Assembly (NCBI GenBank): GCA_035390965.1
Contig: DAOPKE010000049.1
Location: 1 to 21,579, forward strand
Length of the DNA stretch: 21,579 nt
Source of the DNA: GWF2-43-63 sp035390965
GTDB lineage: Bacteria; Bacteroidota; Bacteroidia; Bacteroidales; DTU049
Direction of reading: 5' to 3'
Below the pieces are notes generated by a model, which saw only the letters and a program-made list of their open reading frames with translations, was not told where the DNA came from and did not search any database. This document shows positions 1 to 7,661 of this stretch, in pieces. A program made the translations under genes and the position numbers. The number at the start of each line of letters is the position of its first letter. Position 1 is the stretch's first letter.

Positions 1-59
1 AAAGCTTAAACTTCGCCTTTTTTGAGCTTTATTTTGAGTTTGGATGAGCTTTAAATAGT

Positions 60-261
60 GGCTGTCTCAAAAACATTCCACCGTTCCGGCCAAAATCAAC
101 CCTCGAAGAGTTCCGAACTTTTCGAGGGTTTTCTAAACAGGCCGGAACATGGAACCGTCGTAACAATGAGCAAAAACAACGGTTCCATGACATCCAGCTC
201 CTTCGTCGCTTTCGGACGATGGAATGTTGTTTTTGCCCTGTCGATTGTTATTTTGACAGCC
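60..261. mobile_element. MITE-like palindromic element, about 202 bp
   Basis: The ends form terminal inverted repeats: GGCTGTCTCAAAA at 60-72 and TTTTGACAGCC at 251-261 (one two-base indel). Inside are nested inverted repeats: ACATTCCA 73-80 with TGGAATGT 220-227, GTTCCGGC 83-90 with GCCGGAAC 141-148, CCCTCGAA 100-107 with TTCGAGGG 121-128, and GGAACCGT 151-158 with ACGGTTCC 179-186. It has no credible gene; the open frames in it are by-products of the palindromes. Ends of the GGCTGTCTCAAAA type are common in DDE transposons of the IS4/IS5/IS1182 kind, so this is probably a non-autonomous derivative moved by such a transposase. I could not find a clean target-site duplication (flanks ATAGT and TCTAAG do not match), so an old or decayed insertion is likely. 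Confidence 0.6.
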
Positions 262-401
262 TCTAAGTAGCTATACAAACACCTTTAATTGCACAAATTT
301 TCCACTCACAAAACAATTTTTCATATATTTGCTTCTGCATGTCGTAAAAAACATGCGTTTTATTGAAAAGAAAGCGTAAGCTATTGTTCTTGCTGTCAAA
401 A

Positions 402-493
402 ACCGCCAGTTGAAAGCACAAACAAGGATAAAAAGCAGACGCTCACGCTACGGCGTGGGCTGTGCTTATTTGTTTGTGCAGGTGCCTGGCGGT
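402..493. repeat. Large structured inverted repeat (attC-like or RNA hairpin)
   Basis: Three nested stems share one centre: ACCGCCAG 402-409 with CTGGCGGT 486-493, GCACAAACAA 416-425 with TTGTTTGTGC 470-479, and CACGC 444-448 with GCGTG 453-457. The bulged long-hairpin form resembles integron attC sites or cassette-associated repeats, but I do not see the canonical RYYYAAC / GTTRRRY core pair, so the class is unproven. It could also be a structured leader for the lipoprotein gene starting at 582. A TATATTTG box lies upstream at 324-331 but has no convincing -33 partner. The rest of 262-581 holds nothing else I can name. Confidence 0.5.
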
Positions 494-581
494 ACCTTGG
501 CAGCGGATATAGTTTCAGTCCCACGCTTTTCTATTTTATTAATTGTCGCTTGGGGATTGGGTGAAAAAAATCTTACAGACT

Positions 582-1325
582 ATGAAATATTCATTTTTGA
601 TTCTGATTGGCTCTTTAATTCTCTTTTCCTGCTCGGGTGGCGAAAATTCCAATGAAGATGAGAACAAAAGCTTTTCAACCACAGAAAATGTAAAACCGAA
701 AAAAAGTCCTCTACAAAAATCAATAGATAAATACAAAAAGGAGGCAAAGGAGAATTTGACACCACTTTTACAAAAATTCACCCTCGTTGAGGACAAAGTA
801 GAAGGCGGGGGTTGGTATTATCACAAAAACAGGAAGAGCAAATATCAATCGCATATTGAAGTGCCAATTTCAACTAACGGATACTTCTATCTTAAAACAA
901 ATTATTATGGATCTGATTGGCTATTTCATAATCAAATAATTGTGAATATTGATGGGACTTCCTATTATTCAAGTATCATAGAAAATCATGATGATTACAG
1001 TGTAACTGATGTACTTGGTGGTGGTGTGTTGGAAATATTGCATCTTACAGATCCACAACTTGATGCACATATAGTGTCTTTGATTTTCACAAATCAGGAT
1101 GAGGAAATAATTGTAAGATTTAAAGGTGATCAGGCTGAAAAAGACATTACTTTATCTAAAGCTGATAAAGAAGTTATAAAAGACTGTTTTTTACTTTCAC
1201 AGTATTTAACGGTTACAAAAAATAAAAAAGTTAGCAAAATTGAAGACAATGCCCTAAAAGATGGATTTTATCTTATTCCTAATGGAAATGTTCCGGAAGC
1301 ATCAATCAAATTAAAAAGCGAGTAG
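582..1325 (+). CDS. Hypothetical lipoprotein, 247 aa
   Basis: The protein starts MKYSFLILIG and has a hydrophobic signal with lipobox LFSC (Cys17), so it should be lipidated and exported. Residues 18-60 are Ser/Glu/Lys-rich and probably disordered. From about residue 60 there is one globular domain with aromatic-rich strands (GWYYHKN, YFYLKTNYYGSDWLF, NIDGTSYYS) and a later IIVRFKGD segment. This recalls an uncharacterised periplasmic or lipoprotein domain with a DWLF...IDG pattern found in many bacteria; I cannot name it. ATG 582 is chosen because it opens directly into the signal peptide; a TTG start 39 nt upstream would put charged residues before it. The gene is more AT-rich than the outer-membrane gene at 2075-5527 and lies between two palindromic elements, which suggests accessory DNA. 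Confidence 0.8.
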   Translation: MKYSFLILIGSLILFSCSGGENSNEDENKSFSTTENVKPKKSPLQKSIDKYKKEAKENLTPLLQKFTLVEDKVEGGGWYYHKNRKSKYQSHIEVPISTNGYFYLKTNYYGSDWLFHNQIIVNIDGTSYYSSIIENHDDYSVTDVLGGGVLEILHLTDPQLDAHIVSLIFTNQDEEIIVRFKGDQAEKDITLSKADKEVIKDCFLLSQYLTVTKNKKVSKIEDNALKDGFYLIPNGNVPEASIKLKSE

Positions 1326-1566
1326 AATAACTATTTAGTGCAGCAATGTTAAAAATGAAATGGAGGCCAAAAACAATTATGCTTATGGGACGTATTTTTT
1401 AACATGAAAAGCATAAATATTTTAACTGTGCCTTGGATTTTCTTCGAGTAGGCTTACCTGGTAGTCAAAACTAAGAGGTCGGCCTATTCAAGAAATTACG
1501 CCTGCAACCTGTGAGAAAATTTCTCCAACTATATTACCTAATCCAAAGAAATGGTATGACAAAACA

Positions 1567-1929
1567 CTAAATTTGCATCAGTTTGATTCTTAATTCTTCC
1601 ATTTCTTTCGGATTTAATCCAAGGTCTGTCAGAGTCCAGTTTTCATGTTTCCTAATCGGATGACCTGGGTCAATGGGTTTTGACAACTTGATTATACATT
1701 TTAAATTAAAATCAGCGCCATTATTATATCTATCAATACTCTTGACAATGCCAATATGAGTTATTTTAGATTCCGGCGCTTCTAAATATAACCCCACGTA
1801 ATACGCATCCTCTGATGGTATTGTTTGAGGCAATTCTCCAAAACTAATACGAAGATTGCTAAAATTTTCCCCATGCCATTCTGAGTTGATCCCGCGAACA
1901 ACAACTAATTCTTTGTTTTTCACATTCAT
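1567..1929 (-). CDS. Hypothetical small protein, 120 aa
   Basis: Not recognised with certainty. It has no signal peptide or membrane segment, so it is probably cytoplasmic. The middle reads as alternating strands (YYVGLYLEAPESKITHIGIV at 43-62, then LKCIIKLSKPI at 76-86), followed by an HPIRKHENWTLTDLGL segment at 90-105 and a C-terminal helix. The pattern 'IGIV...I..y......y.L...PI...PIR' looks like a small PUA/EVE-like beta domain, but that is an impression only. It is transcribed alone from its own promoter (1995-2023). It stands tail to tail with the lipoprotein gene ending at 1325, with 241 bp of AT-rich sequence between them in which I see nothing. AT-rich composition and isolation fit accessory DNA. 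Confidence 0.7.
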   Translation of the reverse strand: MNVKNKELVVVRGINSEWHGENFSNLRISFGELPQTIPSEDAYYVGLYLEAPESKITHIGIVKSIDRYNNGADFNLKCIIKLSKPIDPGHPIRKHENWTLTDLGLNPKEMEELRIKLMQI

Positions 1930-1994
1930 TTTGTTTTTAATTTAATGTTTAAGTTACACTTAATTTCAAGAAACTACAATAAGTTTCATACATA

Positions 1995-2023
1995 CAAATT
2001 TACATAAAAACCGAAATTTTCAA
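1995..2023 (-). promoter_or_regulatory. Bacteroidota promoter for the 120-aa gene
   Basis: On the minus strand TAAATTTG (2002-1995) matches the -7 consensus TAnnTTTG. A TTG at 2023-2021 lies 18 nt upstream as the -33 element. The leader would be about 60 nt. Confidence 0.6.
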
Positions 2024-2074
2024 GTAACCAAAATAAGTAATTTTTCGGAATTTATTGAGGAAGTATAGAAATAA

Positions 2075-5000
2075 TCAGAAAAACACCCGCACCTGAACAT
2101 TGCCGGTGTGAATGACCGGATTGTCTTCGCTGGCGCGTCCATCGTAAATAAAATTCAACTGTATGTTTTTTCCCAACGTCCGTTGAATGCTGAGATTCCA
2201 GGTAAAGTTGCGGCCGGGCTGCAGCCCATCTAGCATGATATAACCCAGGTTTGTGTTCAGATCGCCGTTGAAACTGATCTGAAGCATGTTGAATTGAAGC
2301 ATAGCAAGACCTTTGCCCGATTTGCTGAATTTCAGCTCTGTGCCTGCTTTGCGGACAATAGCTTTTTCCACCGACAGCACATTGTTTTTTTCGGAATACT
2401 GGAACAGCATAGTCCAGCGGAAGGTGGTGCCTGGCTGCCACGACAGCGATGGTTTGATCCCGGTTTCTTCGATGCTGCAATTGTTCGATGTGAAATACTC
2501 CGATGTGAAATCGCGCAGACCGCTGATGGCCGACAATTCCGTTATCCAGCTTTTCAAAAACGATTTGCTGATTTTTATTTCATCCTGCCTTGTCTGCCGG
2601 TCTTCGATGCCATTGGTAAACAGTCCCCGTGCGCGATTGGCAGAATTGATCCAGTTGATGGCGAAGCGCGAATCATTGGTCTTGAAAGTGAGAACATTCC
2701 GCCAGGTGGCGTTCTGAGTGACAAGCAGCGAATCCGGACCTTCTGAAGTAAATGGCAGATACATCTCCGAAGCCAGATCGGATGAGGTTTTTTTATCAAA
2801 TGAAAATGCGCTTCTGTTTGAAAATTTTGAAATCAGCTTTCCGGTGAATTTCTTTTTTCTGAGTATATCTGCCGGTGATATGGCTACATTTCCACTCAGC
2901 TGCGATGAAAAAACCCTGATGTAATCGTTGGTTGGCGTATATACCCGAATGAAATTCGCTTCATCGCTGAAAACCGCTGGTTCAAATTCATTCAGCTCAC
3001 GGATGTTGTTTCCGTTGTAATCGTTCCATGCATAAACACCTTGCCCGGGAGCGACTTCGAGATATGAAAATTCTTTTTTTGCCTCCATGCCGGAACCCGC
3101 TTCGTAGGCGGCCCCCAGAACAATGAATCTTTTTTTCAGGCGACCGCTGTATTCAAGACGACCCAGCAGAAATTCATCATTTGAAACATTCCCTGTTTTA
3201 TAAATCACTTCGCGATAGGTGGCACGCAAAAGCAGCTGATTATTTTCAGCAAGCTGTCCGCTGCTTTCAAAGCCGATATCAGTCATGTAGCTCTGGGGAA
3301 CCAATCGGTTGCTGTCAGAAATATTGTCTTCGCGATACTGATAAAACAATTTGGCTGAGCGCATGGAATCGTTGTAGCCGGTGTACATTTTAGCCAGCCA
3401 CCAGTCGAACGATCCGGAATGCAGACTGTCGGTGGCTGCATTGTGAATGAGTTTTGACTCACCGTTGGCTTCGGCTCCCAGTGCGAAGTTTCCAAGTTTC
3501 TGCTCGAGCTTGTTTTGATGTTGAACAAAGTCTGTTTTATTGAAATGAGTCGGTGAAGAAAGATAAACTGCTGCAGAGCGGAATGAAGTTGACTTCCAGT
3601 TTTTATTGATCTGCAGCGAATTCTGATAAGAGGCGTTTTCGGGATTGCGCATGAAAAACCCGCTGCTGAGGCGGAATTTGTCGGCTTTTGTGTTTTGAAG
3701 TACAACATCCGCAAGCCCAAAATAAGTGTTACCGCGGTTTTCCATGAGGTCAAGATTCCAGTCGCGGTCAAATTCCAGACTGCGAAAACGGTCAATGGCG
3801 TTGAATGTGCGGTCTGTAATTTCTGTCCGTATATTGGTTGTCAGCGACCATTTTTTTATGGTGTCGTTGCCAATTTTCTGCAGATTGCGGAAATGAATGG
3901 TCAGTGCATGACCGCTGTTGTCTGCATCATTAATCGAAGAAAAGAGATTGAAATCTTTGTTGCTGACGGCAAATTCAGCATGCAGTGCAGTATTCTTGCT
4001 GAAATCATATCCGGCGCGGAATGCGTACATCGCTGTTTTCTTGGGCGTGATGAGCATCATGACTGGTTCGTACTCTCCCTGAGGCACACCTGCAACGGGC
4101 ATAACCCATTTGAAAACACGGCCGTTGGCGCTGCTTCCGGTCTGCACATAATTGCCGTTGTTTTTACCGACATACGAAAAAGTTAGCGCATAAAGAGCTG
4201 AATCAGCATTGGTCGAATAAACAAAAACACTGTCATATCCAAGCGTATCAATCATGGCATACATGACTCTTTCTGTTGTGAAACCTATACTGTCAACACC
4301 CGATGAATAGGCGTTTTGTATGGAGTCGCCGACCAGCGACATAATCATCTTTTGCTCGTCAGACAGGTCTTGCTGTATTGTTTGGTTTTTCAGATCTGAT
4401 TCTTTATACAAACTCAGTCCGGTAGTAAATTTCCCTGATTTGTAGCCAATTTCAGAAGTAATCAGTGAGCGTGAATAATTTTTGTCGGAGTACTCAAATT
4501 CAGCCACAATGCGTGATTTGGAAGTAATGGTTACTTTTGTGGTGAACGTAAGTTCGGCTGTGTTGTAGTCAATGATATAGTCGTTGTCTTCGCCGCGTGT
4601 AAGCTGATTTCCGTCGATGTAAATCTTTTCGCTGCCTGCCAGCACAATAATAAAAGTCTCGTTGTTGTTACCTTTCAGTTTATACGGACCGAGATTGCTT
4701 TCAATCGCATTGATTTCCTGGCGGGTGTAACGGCCTTTACCAAATGAGCCATTGGCACGCACAAACAACTCGTCGTTTTTGGTGAGTCCCGGCGAAAAAG
4801 TTGTCTGAAAATCGGCGCCTTGTGCTTTGCGGCTGTATTTCAGGAAATAGCTCTGTGGCGCTGCTTGCACCTCGATATCGCCAGCTGTAAAAATATTTTT
4901 TTCTTTCGAAAGCCGGATGAATATTTTGTCGAATTCCTGAATCTGCTGTGTGTTTCCTTCTGGCTGAATCGGAATATTGTTGTCGGAAATGGCGGCTTGT

Positions 5001-5527
5001 ATTTCAAGATCATTGCTGAGCTTACCGTTGAGCATCAGGTTGAGCGAGGAGCTGAGCGAGAAATCCTGCCGGTTGCCCACGCTGAATCCGCGGGTGATGC
5101 TTCCTGATTTGTCGAGTCCGTCGGTTTCGAGCCATGAGCCGGAGCTCCCGCTGGCTGTTGCATCGAAAGGATTGTAATAGTTGTTTAGCTCCGGAAACAG
5201 CAGCGTGGTGTCCTTGTGTTTATAAGGTTTGGAGAGGTTTACACTCATGGCTTTCCACTCGATTTTCAATTTTCCGGTCGCAGGAAATTTTGCTTTTTGA
5301 AAATAAAGTAATCCTTTGCTGATGTCGAATCGAAAATACGAGGTGTCAGCGATCGTACCATCGGGTAATATTATTTTTATATCAGCCGGATCGACCGTAA
5401 AGGAATCGAGTTGAATGGAATCCGGCACCGGGAGCTGCAGCGAAAGCGATTTCATGCCCGGTTTTTCCTGAGCAGTCAGCTGCACAAACGCAGTCAGAAG
5501 GACAATAAGGCCAATGATTCGCCGCAT
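2075..5527 (-). CDS. Large outer-membrane beta-barrel protein, 1150 aa
   Basis: It begins MRRIIGLIVLLTAFVQLTAQ, a Sec signal peptide with likely cleavage after Gln20 or just before. Residues 21-140 look like a soluble beta region. From about 145 onward the sequence is dominated by alternating amphipathic strands, many ending in aromatics, and the last residues are VQVRVFF, typical of an outer-membrane barrel end. Residues 291-345 hold a conserved-looking module (KIYIDGNQLTRGEDNDYIID, then NTAELTFT and SRIVAEFEY) of a kind seen in large Bacteroidota surface proteins. The motif DNNIPIQPEGN at 182-192 also looks family-specific. Substrate and role are unknown; I see no TonB box or plug and no C-terminal type IX sorting domain. 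It is a single-gene unit read from a TATCTTTG promoter just upstream. Confidence 0.85.
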   Translation of the reverse strand: MRRIIGLIVLLTAFVQLTAQEKPGMKSLSLQLPVPDSIQLDSFTVDPADIKIILPDGTIADTSYFRFDISKGLLYFQKAKFPATGKLKIEWKAMSVNLSKPYKHKDTTLLFPELNNYYNPFDATASGSSGSWLETDGLDKSGSITRGFSVGNRQDFSLSSSLNLMLNGKLSNDLEIQAAISDNNIPIQPEGNTQQIQEFDKIFIRLSKEKNIFTAGDIEVQAAPQSYFLKYSRKAQGADFQTTFSPGLTKNDELFVRANGSFGKGRYTRQEINAIESNLGPYKLKGNNNETFIIVLAGSEKIYIDGNQLTRGEDNDYIIDYNTAELTFTTKVTITSKSRIVAEFEYSDKNYSRSLITSEIGYKSGKFTTGLSLYKESDLKNQTIQQDLSDEQKMIMSLVGDSIQNAYSSGVDSIGFTTERVMYAMIDTLGYDSVFVYSTNADSALYALTFSYVGKNNGNYVQTGSSANGRVFKWVMPVAGVPQGEYEPVMMLITPKKTAMYAFRAGYDFSKNTALHAEFAVSNKDFNLFSSINDADNSGHALTIHFRNLQKIGNDTIKKWSLTTNIRTEITDRTFNAIDRFRSLEFDRDWNLDLMENRGNTYFGLADVVLQNTKADKFRLSSGFFMRNPENASYQNSLQINKNWKSTSFRSAAVYLSSPTHFNKTDFVQHQNKLEQKLGNFALGAEANGESKLIHNAATDSLHSGSFDWWLAKMYTGYNDSMRSAKLFYQYREDNISDSNRLVPQSYMTDIGFESSGQLAENNQLLLRATYREVIYKTGNVSNDEFLLGRLEYSGRLKKRFIVLGAAYEAGSGMEAKKEFSYLEVAPGQGVYAWNDYNGNNIRELNEFEPAVFSDEANFIRVYTPTNDYIRVFSSQLSGNVAISPADILRKKKFTGKLISKFSNRSAFSFDKKTSSDLASEMYLPFTSEGPDSLLVTQNATWRNVLTFKTNDSRFAINWINSANRARGLFTNGIEDRQTRQDEIKISKSFLKSWITELSAISGLRDFTSEYFTSNNCSIEETGIKPSLSWQPGTTFRWTMLFQYSEKNNVLSVEKAIVRKAGTELKFSKSGKGLAMLQFNMLQISFNGDLNTNLGYIMLDGLQPGRNFTWNLSIQRTLGKNIQLNFIYDGRASEDNPVIHTGNVQVRVFF

Positions 5528-5544
5528 GTGATAAGGAACGCAAA

Positions 5545-5552
5545 CAAAGATA
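5545..5552 (-). promoter_or_regulatory. -7 box of the outer-membrane protein gene
   Basis: The minus strand reads TATCTTTG, a full match to TAnnTTTG, 17 nt before the ATG at 5527. The -33 region has no TTG because it is occupied by the 7-bp repeat array that starts at 5565. Confidence 0.55.
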
Positions 5553-5564
5553 ATCTATTTTAAG

Positions 5565-5614
5565 TTGCCAGTAATCAGTGGTCAGTTGTCAGTTGCCAGT
5601 GGTGAGTTGTGAGT
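5565..5614. repeat. 7-bp degenerate tandem repeats (heptad array A)
   Basis: Seven consecutive heptamers: TTGCCAG, TAATCAG, TGGTCAG, TTGTCAG, TTGCCAG, TGGTGAG, TTGTGAG. Period 7 is exact while the units vary. The same family recurs at 9952, 12962, 16743, 18132, 20987 and 21149. Confidence 0.9.
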
Positions 5615-5629
5615 CTGGTCGAGGGTAAG

Positions 5630-5657
5630 GGTCACACGTTATAGACGCGCTCCCAGG
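5630..5657 (-). repeat. Decayed copy of the GC-rich dispersed repeat
   Basis: GGTCACACGTTATAGACGCG and the following CTCCCAGG resemble the reverse complement of the repeats at 7165-7210 and 9772-9837 (outer ends GGTCAC and GCGCnCCCA), with the middle lost. Similarity is partial. Confidence 0.35.
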
Positions 5658-5682
5658 TTGAAGTTAAGGAGTTTTGTTATAG

Positions 5683-5702
5683 CTGACAGCTTCAGCTGTC
5701 AG
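5683..5702. repeat. Perfect 8-bp stem hairpin
   Basis: CTGACAGC 5683-5690, loop TTCA, GCTGTCAG 5695-5702. No T-run follows, so it is not a standard terminator. It lies between the minus-strand outer-membrane gene and the tRNA promoter and is probably one of the intergenic palindromes. Confidence 0.6.
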
Positions 5703-5761
5703 TACAAAATTAGTGGGAAAATGAAGCCGTCCGGTATTGTAGCCCAATATGAATTATTTTT

Positions 5762-5790
5762 TTTGCAATAAAAAAATCTTCGTATATTTG
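5762..5790 (+). promoter_or_regulatory. Promoter of tRNA-Ala and probably rlmN
   Basis: TTTG at 5762-5765, a 17-nt spacer, then TATATTTG at 5783-5790. Both elements match the Bacteroidota sigma-factor consensus. Transcription would start a few nucleotides before the tRNA 5' end at 5804. Confidence 0.75.
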
Positions 5791-5803
5791 CAATCCGAAA
5801 ATT

Positions 5804-5877
5804 GGGGCATTAGCTCATTTGGCTAGAGCGTTTGACTGGCAGTCAAGAGGTAACGAGTTCGACTCTCGTATGCTCCA
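5804..5877 (+). tRNA. tRNA-Ala (anticodon GGC)
   Basis: A complete cloverleaf can be drawn. Acceptor GGGGCAT pairs with ATGCTCC (5870-5876), the D stem is GCTC/GAGC, the anticodon stem TTTGA/TCAAG closes loop CTGGCAG, and the T stem ACGAG/CTCGT closes TTCGACT. The anticodon GGC is at 5838-5840. The third acceptor pair is G5806:U5874, the G3:U70 identity element of alanine tRNAs, which confirms the assignment. Discriminator is A5877; the CCA end is not encoded (ACG follows). Confidence 0.96.
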
Positions 5878-5883
5878 CGAGGG

Positions 5884-5907
5884 AACCTGGGTTAGCCGGG
5901 TTTTTTT
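5884..5907 (+). terminator. Hairpin plus T-run between tRNA-Ala and rlmN
   Basis: AACCTGG (5884-5890) pairs with CCGGGTT (5896-5902, one G:U), and seven Ts run 5901-5907. It looks like an intrinsic terminator for the tRNA, but its T-run ends two bases before the rlmN start codon, so it would also sit in the rlmN translation initiation region. Confidence 0.65.
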
Positions 5908-5909
5908 GT

Positions 5910-6935
5910 ATGGAAAAGAATACATTATTTGGATTATTGCCCGAAGAAATTGCGGACATCATTGAAAAGTACGGAGCCCGTTCATTCACTGCAAAGCAGC
6001 TTGCAGAGTGGATGTATGCAAAGCGTGTCTTCAGCTACGATGACATGAGCAATCTGCCCAAGCAATTGCGCGAAAACCTGAAAACGGATTTTCCTGTCAT
6101 TCTGCATCCATACTCAAATGTACAGGTTTCGAAAGACGGAACGAAAAAATATTTGTTTGAATTTGAGGGTGGCCGCGTAGTCGAAACCGCCGTTATCCCG
6201 GATGATGACCGCTTGACCGTTTGTGTGTCGTCGCAGGCCGGATGTCGCTATGGATGCCGGTTTTGCGCCACCGGAGCCATTGGTTTTCTTGGGAGCCTGA
6301 CTGCAGGCGAAATTCTTAATCAGCTCATGGCCATTGATGAATACGATAAAATTACCAACATCGTGTACATGGGTATGGGCGAGCCGCTTGATAACTGGGA
6401 AGAAGTGTACAAATCGCTTGAAATTCTGACTTCGGAGAAGTTGATGAATATGGGCGCCGGCCGCATCACTGTTTCGACTATTGGTATTCATGAGCATTTC
6501 AATGAGCTGATTGAGAAGACGCGTGTCAATATTGCCATCAGTCTGCACAGTCCTTTTCCTGAAGAGCGCGCACACATCATGCCTGCACAGAATTCAAATC
6601 CGGTGGGCGAAATTCTGGACACAATTGCTCATGCTGATATCCCGCGCCACCGCAAGCTTTCATTCGAGTATATTCTTTTCAAAGGCATCAATATGTCGAA
6701 AAGTCACGCATCAAAACTGGCTGATCTGGCCATGCGTTGCCATGCGCACATTAATCTGATTGCCTACAACGCAGTTCCGGGGCTGCCTTTCGAAGCTCCA
6801 GCCCAAAAAGATGTTCTGGCTTTTCAGGATGAATTGCTGAAACGAGGAGCCAGCGCCACATTACGCCGCTCCCGTGGTTTAGATATTGCCGCCGCCTGCG
6901 GAATGCTTGCCGGGAATAAACTTGAAGAATCATGA
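5910..6935 (+). CDS. rlmN: Dual-specificity RNA methyltransferase RlmN, 341 aa
   Basis: Radical-SAM enzyme that methylates C2 of A2503 in 23S rRNA and, in characterised members, A37 of some tRNAs. Residues 1-85 are the N-terminal RNA-binding region. The cluster motif CxxxCxxC is Cys112, Cys116, Cys119 (GCRYGCRFCATG). GMGEPL (155-160) is the SAM-binding motif. The two mechanistic cysteines are Cys105 (TVCVSSQAGC) and Cys330 (AACGMLAG), matching E. coli Cys118 and Cys355. Length fits the family. ATG 5910 is chosen because any upstream start would lie inside the tRNA. No promoter of its own is visible, so it probably depends on readthrough from the tRNA promoter past the hairpin at 5884-5907. 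Confidence 0.95.
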   Translation: MEKNTLFGLLPEEIADIIEKYGARSFTAKQLAEWMYAKRVFSYDDMSNLPKQLRENLKTDFPVILHPYSNVQVSKDGTKKYLFEFEGGRVVETAVIPDDDRLTVCVSSQAGCRYGCRFCATGAIGFLGSLTAGEILNQLMAIDEYDKITNIVYMGMGEPLDNWEEVYKSLEILTSEKLMNMGAGRITVSTIGIHEHFNELIEKTRVNIAISLHSPFPEERAHIMPAQNSNPVGEILDTIAHADIPRHRKLSFEYILFKGINMSKSHASKLADLAMRCHAHINLIAYNAVPGLPFEAPAQKDVLAFQDELLKRGASATLRRSRGLDIAAACGMLAGNKLEES

Positions 6936-7121
6936 ACAATCCGTGCATTCTGACGGATCAAGAGGAACAAGGAAATTTGAAGGTTGAAGGATGTTCTGTA
7001 TTAAGACAATTGTTCCGTATTGAATTCAGCATAGTTTACTGAACATCGTTCACTACTCACTGCTGTAGATACAGCTTTGTCATTACTTTCGGTTTCAAAT
7101 GTCCACTAGTATGTCACCTTT

Positions 7122-7151
7122 AAACTTTATAAACTTTATGAACTTTACAAA
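7122..7151 (+). repeat. 9-bp tandem repeat, AAACTTTAT type
   Basis: Units AAACTTTAT (7122-7130), AAACTTTAT (7131-7139), GAACTTTAC (7140-7148) and a partial AAA. A similar AACTTT-rich array occurs at 16841-16880 and its reverse complement type at 16694-16725. It lies in the 293-bp spacer 6936-7228, which otherwise holds only the GC-rich repeat at 7165. Confidence 0.7.
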
Positions 7152-7164
7152 CTAAAAACACCAT

Positions 7165-7210
7165 TGGGCGCGCGTTTCCTGCTTGCAGCGTTTTACGTTG
7201 ACGCGTGACC
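7165..7210 (+). repeat. GC-rich dispersed repeat, copy 1
   Basis: TGGGCGCGCGT at the left end, GCTTGCAGCG in the middle and ACGTTGACGCGTGACC at the right end. The same blocks in the same order occur at 9772-9837, where an extra inverted segment is inserted. It ends 18 bp before the ATG at 7229. Confidence 0.75.
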
Positions 7211-7228
7211 TAATAAAAATGTACAAAA

Positions 7229-7612
7229 ATGTCCACATCAATTCTTGACCAATATCTCAACAACCTGAAATTCATTGTCCTCACCGACCGCGAAACAGGG
7301 CAGGCAATTGAAATTTATTTCGATTACACGTTGCCCAACATGCACAGTGAAATTTACGGGCAGGCTGTGAGCGAGTATGCTGCAAAAGGCCGCCGCATCG
7401 GCATTTCGGGTGGTGGACGAATTACAAAAATTGACAATTATATTGTACTGCACAGTCGCTCCGGCAATTACGGCCGATTTGAAGAAGAGGACGCACTGCG
7501 TCTTGCACCCTTGCATCCGATGCTCTGTGATCAGGGATTTGTTTTTCTTTCAATGTCGGGGGAAGACAATGCCATGGTGGTGGTGAGGGAGTATGAGGCG
7601 ACATTGAAATAG
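7229..7612 (+). CDS. Janus/Ocnus (PHPT1-like) family protein, 127 aa
   Basis: The protein matches the pattern of the Janus/Ocnus family, whose animal member PHPT1 is a protein phosphohistidine phosphatase. NMHSEIYGQAVSEY (37-50) corresponds to the EYHADIYDKV helix with the catalytic histidine (here His39). SGGGRITK (60-67) corresponds to the invariant GGGRI loop. LHSRSGNYGR (74-83) corresponds to the YGYSxxYG phosphate-binding segment. The length is typical and no signal peptide is present. If active it would remove phosphate from histidine or lysine on proteins; that is inference from homology read by eye. An out-of-frame ATG occurs at 7219; ATG 7229 gives the full domain. It is convergent with the gene ending at 7662. 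Confidence 0.7.
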   Translation: MSTSILDQYLNNLKFIVLTDRETGQAIEIYFDYTLPNMHSEIYGQAVSEYAAKGRRIGISGGGRITKIDNYIVLHSRSGNYGRFEEEDALRLAPLHPMLCDQGFVFLSMSGEDNAMVVVREYEATLK

Positions 7613-7661
7613 GCACAAGTTGGGTATAGTATTTACTTATCACGCATGTGACTGTTATCCT

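Noticed and set aside
58..278. Open frames on both strands over the palindromic element
   Set aside because: They come from the inverted repeats, mirror each other, have no domain or signal and lie inside the MITE-like element.
324..331. TATATTTG as a promoter for the first lipoprotein gene
   Set aside because: No properly spaced TTG is present and the leader would be about 250 nt across a large hairpin; kept only as a remark.
3283..3795. 170-aa minus-strand frame within the outer-membrane protein gene
   Set aside because: It is an out-of-frame shadow of the 1150-aa gene with no sign of a domain.
5565..5614. Heptad arrays as a CRISPR array
   Set aside because: Units are 7 bp, degenerate and without spacers; no cas genes are present.
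5832..5909. Upstream start for rlmN
   Set aside because: It lies inside the tRNA and its terminator and adds no conserved residues.
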